From positions 1-10,335 of the forward strand of contig JAGVWD010000017.1 in the NCBI GenBank assembly GCA_018304445.1: a stretch of DNA of 10,335 nt. Direction: 5' to 3'. Below the pieces are notes generated by a model that had not been told where the DNA came from, did no database searches, and worked only from the letters and a program-made list of their open reading frames with translations. Source of the DNA: Candidatus Iainarchaeum sp. GTDB lineage: Archaea; Iainarchaeota; Iainarchaeia; Iainarchaeales; JAXPJC01. A program made the position numbers and the translations under genes. Shown here in pieces: positions 1 through 7,919 of the stretch. The number at the start of each line of letters is the position of its first letter. Position 1 is the stretch's first letter.

Positions 1-42
1 AATATTGGAATCAGGGATATTTAATCATTTCCATTTCAGGAA

Positions 43-3000
43 TCAGAATTCTTCGGCCTTTGATTTCAATCCTGCGCTTCCCTTGAAATAGCCGAACATG
101 ATTATGAGCAGCATCTCCGCTATCGCAATAATTACCGCGGCATAGAAATCAACGAAGCGGTTTACTGCAAGCGGCAGAATGAACGCAATTACGCTCAGCA
201 GTGCCCTTGCAAGCATCTCGCGCTTTCTCTCTTCCGAGCTTTCTGCCCCCTCCCTGAATAAGTAATAGGAATACCTGTATGTGAGCACAGCAGCAATCCC
301 GCACAGCACAACAAGCAGTATAAGCAACAATGGCGCCTCAACAATTGTTTTGCCGAACAGGGCCTTTGCAATGTTTGTGAGGAACTGCTGCATTGTCGCG
401 CCAGCAGCAACTGCTGTGAATTGGGTTTTGATCTTGTTGCTGCATACCTGCACTCTTACATCATAGGTTGCAATTTCCAATGGCTCATATGTAATGAGGC
501 CTTCAGCATCCGAAGATTCAATAACTTTCTTGTGCTGCCAGGAGATTTCCGCGCTTGTGTTCTTGATTGTTCCGAGCATCGGGTGCTTTGCCCTTATTTC
601 TGCCTTCTCCCCCAAAGGAACTTCCCTTGTTATGTCAACAACAATCATATTGCTGTTCATGTCAATAGGGTCAGTAAGGTCATATTTTATTTCCTGCCCG
701 TCCATTACGCAATCATCGTCGCTGTCTGCATCTTCCGGATTTGTATGGTATTTTGTCACTTCGTCCTCATCGGTAATGCCGTCCCCATCGGAATCCTTTC
801 CCGGAAGGAAAACAAAGGGGCACGCGCTTCCCGTAAGGCCGTTCTCCTCATCCACTAACCCGTCCAAATCATCATCAACTTCGTTGCCGCATATTTCGGC
901 AGCAATTTCATCACAGCCCTCATCTGCCTCGCCATCATCGTTGTCATCAATGCCATTGCCGCATATCTCCCCGCAGCCCTCATCAATGCCCCCATCCAAA
1001 TCATCATCAGCCCCATTTCCGCAGACCTCAATGCACTCCGGGTCATCCTGGTCTATCAGCGCATCGCCATCATCATCAACCGCATTGTTGCATATTTCCC
1101 CGGATTTTACGAGTATGCTTGCAGTAAGGGAATTGTTATTTTCATTTGCGCCCTCATCAATGCCGTTTGAGGAATCTGCCGTTATGTAAATTGTGATTGT
1201 GCCGTCCAGCCCTGCTGAATTGAATGTGAATTGCGCTGTTGCTGAGGCGCCGGAGGCAAGCCCTTGGATTGTTGCCGTGCCAATGTCATATTGTATTCCA
1301 TTCTCAGTCCTGTAGGCGCGCACATTGAAAGTTCCCGCATCCTGCTGCCCCATATTCTGTATTGTTGCGGTTATTGCCGCCTGGGAGCCCTTTGCAAGTG
1401 TTTTTGGCGCAGAAATGCTTTTCAGCCACAGGTCCGCATTAGCGCTGCTCATTGTTATTGTAATGCCCCTGCTGTTGTTGGTTTCATCGCCCTCGCCTAT
1501 GCTGCCTGTAGAGTCTGCAGTAACCTCATAATCCGCAGTTCCTGATTTCCCGGAAGTGTCAATGCTGAACTGCATTATTTCGCTTTCATTGCCTGGGGAG
1601 AAAAGCAGGAAGAAGGACTCTGCAATCTTAAGCAAGGGGGCAAGAATTATGCCGCAGAGAGCGCCGCTTACTTGTGTGCCGTCCTGGGTGCAAAGCTTGC
1701 TTGCAGAAATGCTTTTTGAATCCTTCCTTGCCGGCGCGCCGGCAATTTTTTCAAACAATCCGATTTCAATTGCTGATTGCACGGCCTGCATGCCGATATT
1801 TTGTATTGTTGCCGTAAGTGTAATAATTTCCCCCGGAATTGCAAGCAGCTTGCTTGCAACAAGCTCAGAAACAATCAAATCAGGGAGGTTCGCTATTATC
1901 AACAGCTGCGCCGTTGCTGTATTGTTTGTTTCGCTTTGTTCGGCAATCTTCACATCATAATCCGCATACACTACAAATGACACAATTCCAGAAAGAGCTG
2001 AAGTTGAGATATTAGTGAATGAAATTTGCGCTGATTCGTTGACTGCCAGCTCACTTATGGTCTTTGTCTGCAGCAACACCCCGCTCTGCGAGGTTCCCCT
2101 GTACAATGCGATGTTTACTGCGCCCGAAGCGGCATTTCCCATATTCTTCACAGTTGCATTCAATGTTGCTGCTGTGCCGCTTGCAACTGACGCAGGGGAA
2201 AGGCTTGCCGAGATTATTGTAAAATCAGGGGCATTTGTTGGCGGGGAAATTGTTACGGTAATTCCCTGCTGATTGTTGTTTTCATTCTGTTCATTTATGC
2301 TGTTGGCATTGTCCGCGAATAATGTAAACAGCGCATCCCCGCTCAATGCGCTTGTATCAACCAATGGGAACTCAATTGCTGCTGTGGAATTTGCCTGAAG
2401 CTGGGCAATCTGCACTGACTGCAGAAGGGTTCCGGCGGCTGTTCCCAAATACAAGCCAACATTAAATGGCTGAGTGATGTTTGCTGCAGAATTGTTCCTT
2501 ATTGCTGCGGAAAAGCTTATTGCCGTTGATTGCGTCACTGATGCGCCCGGATAAACCGAGAAGGAATCAATGCTCAAATCCCATGAGCTTTCAGACAGCA
2601 CTTGGCAGTAAAGCGTCAGATCATTCAGCGTTGGGGTCATTCCCTGCGCGGAAGTCTCAAGCAGCGCCTCAATTTTTGCATATCTCCCGTTTTGGTTGCT
2701 AAGCGCTGCAGGCGCGCTTGTGTAATATGCGGACCAGCTTGCTGCTGAAAGCCCATCAGCGGTATTTGCGCTTTTTATCCTGAATTTCACGCTCGTGCTT
2801 GCAGGCTTGTCAGCATTCCATGCGATTGAGGAGAATGCCGCATTTGCAGTTGCGTCAAAATCAAGAAGCAATGTCCCGCTTAACTGGCTGCTTGCCAATC
2901 TTACATCATCAGGGCTGCTTGCTGTATCAACATTATTTGCAATCCCATATTCCCACTGCGCCTTCGTTGTCCATGTTCCCGGGCAGCCGGAAAGAATTTG

Positions 3001-6000
3001 CGTTATTTTTATCGGTATGCTATCAACATCAGTTCCGCCGAGATTGTCAGTTACTGTTAATGTAACAGCATAATCCCCCGCAATTGAATAAATGTGTGTT
3101 GCAGCAGCACTGCTTGCCCCCTCCCCATCCCCAAAATCCCATGAGTAGCTTGCAATTGTTCCATCGCTGTCATATGAAGCAGAGCCGTCAAATGCGATTG
3201 TTTCCCCCTGACTTGCGGAATATTTATCGGCTGAGGCGCTTGCTGTTGGCGCCTGATTGTAAGCTGAGCAATTAAGCGTCAAATCATTAAGTGTTGGCGT
3301 TGCTATAGGGTCTGTAGTTTCCAGTGTTGCTTCCACTTGCGCAAATCTCTTATTGCTATAGCCTGCATAAGTGCTCAAATCAGCTGCAGAGGCTGTATAA
3401 AAGCTTGACCATGCTGCAGAATCCAATGCGCTTTGGGCATCTGCCGTCCTTATTCTGAATTTCACATTTGTATTTGCTGGCTTTTCAGCAGTCCATGAAA
3501 GCGAAGTGAAATTCTTCTGTGTTTGCGCATCAACTGTTGCAAGCCATGTGCCTGAACTTGCATAGGAGCCTATCGAAGCCGCGCTTAAATCAAACCAGTC
3601 AAAGCTGCCCCTGCCCCTGCCATCCCCTGCAAATCCGACTTGCAGGTCTGCGGCGCTGCTGAAAAAGCCCACAGGCAGGCTGAGCGCATTCCATGTGATG
3701 TTGTCTGCGCTGTAATGCATTGAAATGCCAGAGCCCGCACGGGCAATTTTGAAATAATAAGGATAACTAAAGCCAGGCAGAATCTGGATGCTTGTGCTTT
3801 TTCCGGAAGAATCATTCGCCAGGATATAATAGGCTTCTCCGCAATAGGGCAGGCACGTGCCCGTAGGGCTTTTTTGCAATCCAACAAAAGCCCAGTCGCT
3901 TCCAACTTTAGGGCGTATAAGGAAGAATATGCGCGAGCCGCAGGCGGTCTGCCCGGAGCAATATGTAAAGGAATCCAATTTTGTCTTTGCGGTAAAATCC
4001 CCCTTGACATCATCTATATACAAAAAGCCATAACCAGAACTTATGTCGCCATCAGCTGCAACAATATTCATTTTTCCTGATGTTTCGCTGTAACTTGCAT
4101 TGCTGTACGCCTGCCACTTCCATATGCCGCTAACTGCCCCGTCATCAAAATTATCGTAGAATGCAATTGCCTTATTAAGCAGAATATTTCCGGGGCTTGT
4201 TGTTATGTCCGTATTTGTCAATGTTCCATAAGCAAAATCCGCCTGAGTTGTAAAGTGCGCCGGGCAGCCCACAAATACAGTTGGCGCGGCAGAAATGCTG
4301 ATTGTGGAAGTTGCGCTTGAAGTTGCGCCGCCGTTATCTGTTACTGTGAGCGTAACAGCATAGCTTCCCGTGGCGGAATATGCATGCGTTGCGCTTGATG
4401 TATTGCCGTGCGCTGTTGAATCCCCCCAATTCCAGTCATAGCCTGCAATTGTGCCATCCGCATCTGTGGAAGTTGAAGTGAATGTAATTGACTGCGCAGT
4501 TGTTGCGGAATATGTGCTTGCTGTAAAGCTTGCAACTGGCGCCTGATTTGTTGATGTGCAGCCGAGAGTGAGGTCCTGCAGAATCGGCGTGTAGGAAGTG
4601 TCGGAAGTTTCAAGGGTTGTTTCAACCCTTGCATATCTTCCTGCAGAAGCATTCAGAGTTGCCGGGGAATTTGTAAAATAAGAACTCCATGCTGCTGAGT
4701 CAAGCCCTGCAGATGTATCTGCAACCTTAATGCGGCTTTTTATTTCTGTGTAATTCCTTCTGACATTTGAAATGCGCAGCTCATCTATGTAGGCATTTGT
4801 TATGCCGGTTCCTGTGCCTTGCGTATGGATGCGCCCCAACCCGTAAGAAATGCAGCTAGCCCCGCAATTTGCAGTCATATCCGCAGTTGCACTGCCTTCT
4901 CCGGAAAGCACGCCATTTATCCAGAGCTTGTTTGTCTGCCCGGCGCCATAGCCAAATGCAACATGGGTCCAGGTGTTTAGAGGAACTGAATTTGAAGAGG
5001 AGATAGAATTCACTAATCCACTTCCACTATAGGTAGCACCTATTTTTCTGTTGCTGCCTGTTGTAATATAAATTCCTGGCCAGCCTGAGCTGTTTTTGTT
5101 GCTGAATATGATTATTTCCTGCGCTGGCTGCTCAGCCGCAAGATAGAGCCAGAATTCAATAGTGCCGGATAATGGCAGCGCTCCGCCCCAGCTGATTTTA
5201 TCTGTGCTAGCATCAGCAAAAACCCCCTGCCCAAATTTTCCCGTGCTGAAAGTATAGCCGGAATTTGTGCCTGTTGTTGCGCCATTGAAATGCTCAAGCA
5301 GAGTTGTTGAAGAATCGCTTGTGAATTCACGCTGTGTTGGGACAGGGGATCCGCAGGTTACAGTGCATTCCTCAGCGCCATTGTTGTTTGCGCCTTCCCA
5401 TGCGCCGCAGCCGTTGTTGTTCGGAGTGCGCTGTGTAGTTACCCAATTCTCTGAAGGCCCTGCGCCATGGCTGCTGCCGGAGCCTGTATCACTCAATGAA
5501 ATTCTTGTATCAGAGCCATCGCAGAAGGCGAAGTGCAAATCTTCTGCTGTAAGGCCTGAAATTACTGCTTCATTCGCGGTTGAATTCCTTGTGTATATTG
5601 CAGAAGCGCCAAAGCTTTCATTCCAGAGCAATTGCTGGAATGTTGTGCCTGTTGCGCCGGAATCGAAATCCAAAGAAATAGTGCCTGAACTTGCATAAGC
5701 GCCTGCATAAAGCGCTGCAATCTCGCCTGCTGAAAGCGCCCTGTTGTAAATTACGGCCTCATCCATTGTCCCATTAAGTTGCTTGCCAAGGGAAGGGTCA
5801 TATGCCGCAGAATTAAGCGCATTGCTGCCATTCCAGCTCATTCCCAGCAAGCCATTGAGATAAATTTTTACAGCGCTTCCATCATAGGTTCCCGCAACAT
5901 GATACCATGTGTTAAGCTGCAATGTTGTTGCCCAGGTATAGGCGGCGATGCTGACGGCATCGTTTCCAACCCAAAACTGCGCTTGTCCGTTCGGAAGAAT

Positions 6001-6480
6001 GCTAAGCAAATATCCGTTTGACCCTCCATACTTTCCTATAACCTCGCCATAGTTGCCGCCCGGATAGCTGTCCAATTTTACCCATGCGGCCGCTGTAACA
6101 ACATTTGGACCCAAACCCGTAGAATTCAGTATGCGCACATAATCATCAATGCCATCAAAGTGCAATGCATTGCCAAATACGCCGGAAGAAGTCCAAGTTG
6201 GCCCGCTTGTTAGTGTCCCATTATTCCCATTTCCGCTTGAATCCGCGGTTGTTGTTCCTGTTCCTTCATTGAAATGCATCAGCAGCTTTGTGCTTGCGTC
6301 CACTGCACCGCTTGCCAGAATCAGGTCGCCAGGGCTCGCAGCAGTGTCAACGCTTACTTTTGTTCCAGAATCCCAATCCGCCTGCGAGCTCCAGGTTTTG
6401 GGGCACTGTGCATGAGTAAAAGGCAAAAGTAAGGCTATCCACATTATGCTTATGGCAAATAAGGCCAATCCTATTTTCAT
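43..6480 (-). CDS. Giant modular cell-surface protein (LamG, PKD, CARDB, Asp-rich repeats, C-terminal membrane anchor)
   Basis: The 2145-residue protein is predicted to be exported and anchored in the membrane. Residues 1-24 form a signal peptide (Lys2, hydrophobic core, cleavage likely after THA). Three copies of a scaffold domain begin at C26, C739 and C1166 with a CPxxW/F..QADW-like motif. They carry a LamG domain at about 63-258, a second LamG at about 390-580, and a concanavalin-like sandwich at about 773-970. PKD domains lie at about 647-730 and 1076-1160 (WDFGDGE in the second, WNWGDS in the first). Four CARDB-type Ig repeats span about 1299-1792. Four Cys/Asp repeats cover 1797-1887, and a thrombospondin-3-like Asp repeat covers 1895-1931. 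A last Ig-like domain (about 1944-2025) leads to membrane helices near 2048-2070, 2088-2107 and 2109-2131. The many NxS/T sites fit N-glycosylation. LamG and PKD folds usually bind sugars or proteins, so an adhesin or envelope role is likely, but the ligand is unknown. No enzyme active site was recognised. The ATG start fits the signal peptide. Confidence 0.9.
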   Translation of the reverse strand: MKIGLALFAISIMWIALLLPFTHAQCPKTWSSQADWDSGTKVSVDTAASPGDLILASGAVDASTKLLMHFNEGTGTTTADSSGNGNNGTLTSGPTWTSSGVFGNALHFDGIDDYVRILNSTGLGPNVVTAAAWVKLDSYPGGNYGEVIGKYGGSNGYLLSILPNGQAQFWVGNDAVSIAAYTWATTLQLNTWYHVAGTYDGSAVKIYLNGLLGMSWNGSNALNSAAYDPSLGKQLNGTMDEAVIYNRALSAGEIAALYAGAYASSGTISLDFDSGATGTTFQQLLWNESFGASAIYTRNSTANEAVISGLTAEDLHFAFCDGSDTRISLSDTGSGSSHGAGPSENWVTTQRTPNNNGCGAWEGANNNGAEECTVTCGSPVPTQREFTSDSSTTLLEHFNGATTGTNSGYTFSTGKFGQGVFADASTDKISWGGALPLSGTIEFWLYLAAEQPAQEIIIFSNKNSSGWPGIYITTGSNRKIGATYSGSGLVNSISSSNSVPLNTWTHVAFGYGAGQTNKLWINGVLSGEGSATADMTANCGASCISYGLGRIHTQGTGTGITNAYIDELRISNVRRNYTEIKSRIKVADTSAGLDSAAWSSYFTNSPATLNASAGRYARVETTLETSDTSYTPILQDLTLGCTSTNQAPVASFTASTYSATTAQSITFTSTSTDADGTIAGYDWNWGDSTAHGNTSSATHAYSATGSYAVTLTVTDNGGATSSATSTISISAAPTVFVGCPAHFTTQADFAYGTLTNTDITTSPGNILLNKAIAFYDNFDDGAVSGIWKWQAYSNASYSETSGKMNIVAADGDISSGYGFLYIDDVKGDFTAKTKLDSFTYCSGQTACGSRIFFLIRPKVGSDWAFVGLQKSPTGTCLPYCGEAYYILANDSSGKSTSIQILPGFSYPYYFKIARAGSGISMHYSADNITWNALSLPVGFFSSAADLQVGFAGDGRGRGSFDWFDLSAASIGSYASSGTWLATVDAQTQKNFTSLSWTAEKPANTNVKFRIRTADAQSALDSAAWSSFYTASAADLSTYAGYSNKRFAQVEATLETTDPIATPTLNDLTLNCSAYNQAPTASASADKYSASQGETIAFDGSASYDSDGTIASYSWDFGDGEGASSAAATHIYSIAGDYAVTLTVTDNLGGTDVDSIPIKITQILSGCPGTWTTKAQWEYGIANNVDTASSPDDVRLASSQLSGTLLLDFDATANAAFSSIAWNADKPASTSVKFRIKSANTADGLSAASWSAYYTSAPAALSNQNGRYAKIEALLETSAQGMTPTLNDLTLYCQVLSESSWDLSIDSFSVYPGASVTQSTAISFSAAIRNNSAANITQPFNVGLYLGTAAGTLLQSVQIAQLQANSTAAIEFPLVDTSALSGDALFTLFADNANSINEQNENNNQQGITVTISPPTNAPDFTIISASLSPASVASGTAATLNATVKNMGNAASGAVNIALYRGTSQSGVLLQTKTISELAVNESAQISFTNISTSALSGIVSFVVYADYDVKIAEQSETNNTATAQLLIIANLPDLIVSELVASKLLAIPGEIITLTATIQNIGMQAVQSAIEIGLFEKIAGAPARKDSKSISASKLCTQDGTQVSGALCGIILAPLLKIAESFFLLFSPGNESEIMQFSIDTSGKSGTADYEVTADSTGSIGEGDETNNSRGITITMSSANADLWLKSISAPKTLAKGSQAAITATIQNMGQQDAGTFNVRAYRTENGIQYDIGTATIQGLASGASATAQFTFNSAGLDGTITIYITADSSNGIDEGANENNNSLTASILVKSGEICNNAVDDDGDALIDQDDPECIEVCGNGADDDLDGGIDEGCGEICGNGIDDNDDGEADEGCDEIAAEICGNEVDDDLDGLVDEENGLTGSACPFVFLPGKDSDGDGITDEDEVTKYHTNPEDADSDDDCVMDGQEIKYDLTDPIDMNSNMIVVDITREVPLGEKAEIRAKHPMLGTIKNTSAEISWQHKKVIESSDAEGLITYEPLEIATYDVRVQVCSNKIKTQFTAVAAGATMQQFLTNIAKALFGKTIVEAPLLLILLVVLCGIAAVLTYRYSYYLFREGAESSEERKREMLARALLSVIAFILPLAVNRFVDFYAAVIIAIAEMLLIIMFGYFKGSAGLKSKAEEF
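820..1092 (-). repeat. Four Cys/Asp-rich CGNxxDDDxDGxxDE repeats in the surface protein
   Basis: Residues 1797-1887 hold four tandem units: ICNNAVDDDGDALIDQDDPEC, VCGNGADDDLDGGIDEGC, ICGNGIDDNDDGEADEGC and ICGNEVDDDLDGLVDEENG. The regular Asp/Asn spacing is typical of calcium-binding loops, and each unit has a Cys at both ends that could form a disulfide. A thrombospondin-3-like stretch (KDSDGDGITDEDEV, then DADSDDDCVMDGQE) follows directly. Calcium binding and stiffening of the stalk near the membrane are inferred from the pattern. Confidence 0.8.
1105..2586 (-). repeat. Four tandem CARDB-type Ig repeats in the surface protein
   Basis: The repeats lie at about residues 1299-1412, 1417-1530, 1532-1678 and 1681-1792. 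Each shows the CARDB pattern: a start such as DLSIDSFSV, PDFTIISASL, PDLIVSELVA or ADLWLKSISA, then a TATxxNxG turn (ATVKNMGNA, ATIQNIGMQ, ATIQNMGQQ), and an end with an ExxEtNN signature (NEQNENNNQ, AEQSETNNT, GEGDETNNS, DEGANENNN). Tandem CARDB domains are common rigid spacers in archaeal surface proteins. The third repeat is about 30 residues longer than the others because of an insertion near residues 1597-1630. Confidence 0.85.
2605..6405 (-). repeat. Three diverged copies of a scaffold domain with different inserts, within the surface protein
   Basis: The copies lie at residues 26-641, 739-1071 and 1166-1292. Each starts with a Cys-Pro motif (CPKTWSSQADW, CPAHFTTQADF, CPGTWTTKAQW) followed by a DTAxSPxDxxLA-like strand. 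Each ends with the same segment (LDSAAWSSYF, then RYARVETTLETSD, then TPxLxDLTLxC). The third copy is uninterrupted, about 127 residues. The first carries LamG domains and the second a concanavalin-like domain between the shared ends. The first and last Cys of each copy could form a closing disulfide; this is inference. The copies are clearly homologous as proteins but diverged, so this is not a recent DNA duplication. Confidence 0.8.
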
Positions 6481-6510
6481 TTGTATTCTAGAAAACTATG
6501 GTGTTTCTAA

Positions 6511-6519
6511 TATATAAAT
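6511..6519 (-). promoter_or_regulatory. TATA box of the surface-protein gene
   Basis: Read on the minus strand the site is ATTTATATA, centred about 35 bases upstream of the ATG at 6480. Archaeal transcription normally starts about 26 bases from the TATA centre, which predicts a start near 6489 and a leader of only about 10 bases. No Shine-Dalgarno sequence is visible before the ATG, which fits a short-leader or leaderless transcript. The site is separate from the upstream acetyltransferase gene, so the surface gene probably has its own promoter. Confidence 0.55.
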
Positions 6520-6570
6520 AATAGTGTTATATTGGGCGGTTGGAATGGCTATTGTAATTTCTTTCTGCAA

Positions 6571-6900
6571 TCAAAAATCCATCCGGAATTCAATGCCATG
6601 GTTTTTGAAGCCAAGGCGCCTGTAAAGCTTATGGACTTCTTTCCTCCGGTGCCTGCTTGTTGCAATCAGCTTATAACACTTGTTCTTCTTGGCAAGTTTT
6701 ATGGCTTCCTTTATCAGCCTTGTCCCTATGCCCTTCCCCCTTGCGCTTTCATCAACAAACAAATCCTCCAAAAATCCGAAGGGCTCCTTGTGCAAATCAT
6801 TCTTCATGATGTAAAGAAAAATCCTTCCCGGCTCCTTGCCGCCGATTATGGCAGAGAGCCTTATGCCCCTGCAGCTTAACTTCCTGCTTCTTATCCGCAT
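6571..6900 (-). CDS. Minimal GNAT-family N-acetyltransferase
   Basis: The 109-residue protein is predicted to move an acetyl group from acetyl-CoA to an unknown amine. Residues 43-50 (FLEDLFVD) form the central strand, followed by the acetyl-CoA pyrophosphate loop RGKGIG at 54-59 and the helix TRLIKEAIKLAKK. The strand YKLIATS and the helix HKLYRRLGF, with the conserved Tyr93 often used as general acid, come next. Family members are usually about 140-160 residues. This one starts near strand 2, so the usual first strand and helices 1-2 are missing. The ATG at 6900 has a good ribosome-binding sequence (AGAAGGAATTGCA before it) and follows the isomerase stop after 29 bases, so the short form seems real and cotranscribed. 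The substrate cannot be read from the sequence. Confidence 0.85.
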   Translation of the reverse strand: MRIRSRKLSCRGIRLSAIIGGKEPGRIFLYIMKNDLHKEPFGFLEDLFVDESARGKGIGTRLIKEAIKLAKKNKCYKLIATSRHRRKEVHKLYRRLGFKNHGIEFRMDF

Positions 6901-6929
6901 TGCAATTCCTTCTGCTGATGCTGTTTGCC

Positions 6930-7889
6930 CTATCTCCTGAACAGCTTTATGATGCTGAAGTCAGCCTCGCTATGCCTGTCAAGCCCCAGCCTTTCATACA
7001 CAATGGCCGCAAAACTTGCAGGCGCCAAACATCCAAGCTCGCATATTATTTCCCTTATGCAAGTTGCGCGCGTAATGTCAAATGCCGGATTCCTTATTTT
7101 TAAGTTTTTCATTTTCTTCTCCCAGATTTCAAGCGGGGGGCGCTCCTCGATTATTTCCTCTTCCCCGAACGTAGTTAAAGGGTCAAATTTGTGCGAGGAA
7201 CACGCAACATAGTGCGGAACATTCTCCTTTGCGGCAGCAAGAGAAATCTGCGCAGTGCCTATCTTGTTCACAACATCCCCGTTTGCAAGGATTGCGTCCG
7301 CGCCAGTAATCAGCAAATCAGCGCCGTGCATCAGGGGATAGGCCGCGGAATCAGCAATGATTGTAACAGGAATTCCGAATTTCGCAAGGTTTTCTGCAGT
7401 AATGTGCCCCTGCATTTTCGGGCGCGTCTCAGTGCATATCACTTCCTTGAGCCTTCTTTCTTTCCACGCCCTTTTCAGGATTTCCTCGACTGTGTTTGAA
7501 TGGCAGTGCGTAAAAACAACCGCGCCCTTGGGGATTATGCCTGAGCCGAATTCAGCAATTTTCTCGAGCGCTTTTTTCCTGTCCGATTCATAGTTGTTGC
7601 AGGCAGATATTATTTTTTGTTTCAGCTCATGGACAGAATCCGTTTTGGACTGCACCGCCCTTAGGATTACCCTGAGCGCTGTGCGCATTTCGGGCTCGGT
7701 CGCCCTTGAGTTAAGGAAGAGAAGCATGCCCTGCTTTATTTCATTGCGCAGTTTCTCAGCGCTGCCGGCCCTGCTTTCAAAGGCCTCCCTTTTAAGCGCT
7801 TCCACAACCGCAATCCTGACTTTCCCTGCGCCCTGTATCTTAAGCGCCTTAATGTCAGAAACAATTTTCTTCAGTTTTTTTCCGGGCAT
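6930..7889 (-). CDS. Ribose-1,5-bisphosphate isomerase (eIF2B alpha/beta/delta-like family)
   Basis: The 319-residue protein is predicted to convert ribose 1,5-bisphosphate to ribulose 1,5-bisphosphate in the archaeal AMP salvage pathway, between AMP phosphorylase and form III RuBisCO. The C-terminal two thirds shows the family signatures in order. THCHS carries the catalytic Cys (C129), followed by CTETRPKMQGH at 152-162, ADLLITGADAI with the catalytic Asp (D198), NGDVVNKIGT, and late RNPAFDIT. The Cys and Asp correspond to the catalytic pair reported for the Thermococcus kodakarensis enzyme. The N-terminal 100 residues are helical, as in the family. An ATG at 7889 with GAGAG five bases upstream is preferred. 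A TTG at 7901 would add four residues. The translation-factor paralogue aIF2B and methylthioribose-1-phosphate isomerase are alternatives, but the HCHS and CTETRPKxQG pattern favours this call. Confidence 0.85.
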   Translation of the reverse strand: MPGKKLKKIVSDIKALKIQGAGKVRIAVVEALKREAFESRAGSAEKLRNEIKQGMLLFLNSRATEPEMRTALRVILRAVQSKTDSVHELKQKIISACNNYESDRKKALEKIAEFGSGIIPKGAVVFTHCHSNTVEEILKRAWKERRLKEVICTETRPKMQGHITAENLAKFGIPVTIIADSAAYPLMHGADLLITGADAILANGDVVNKIGTAQISLAAAKENVPHYVACSSHKFDPLTTFGEEEIIEERPPLEIWEKKMKNLKIRNPAFDITRATCIREIICELGCLAPASFAAIVYERLGLDRHSEADFSIIKLFRR

Positions 7890-7919
7890 ATTTTCTCTCA
7901 AGATTATTTTTTCTTTGGA

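Noticed and set aside
1..42. Possible start of another gene after the surface-protein stop (ATGGAAATG on the minus strand)
   Set aside because: That frame meets a stop after seven codons. The 42 bases show only a short direct repeat (GGAATCAG, also at the gene end) and no supported feature.
820..1092. Tandem repeats considered as a CRISPR-like or DNA-level repeat array
   Set aside because: The periodicity is in the protein (CGNxxDDDxDG units) and stays in frame. The DNA copies differ and there are no spacers.
494..1189. 231-codon plus-strand open frame opposite the Asp-rich repeats of the surface gene
   Set aside because: The Ser/Pro-rich low-complexity translation is the reverse complement of GAT/GAC/GGC-rich repeat codons. 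No start context or domain supports it.
3585..4013. 142-codon minus-strand frame overlapping the surface gene in another frame
   Set aside because: It lies wholly inside the 2145-codon gene, whose frame carries the recognisable domains; the alternative translation has none.
7899..7901. TTG as the start of the isomerase
   Set aside because: It would add only four residues. The ATG at 7889 has GAGAG at a good distance. The TTG remains possible, since it would number the catalytic Cys and Asp 133 and 202.
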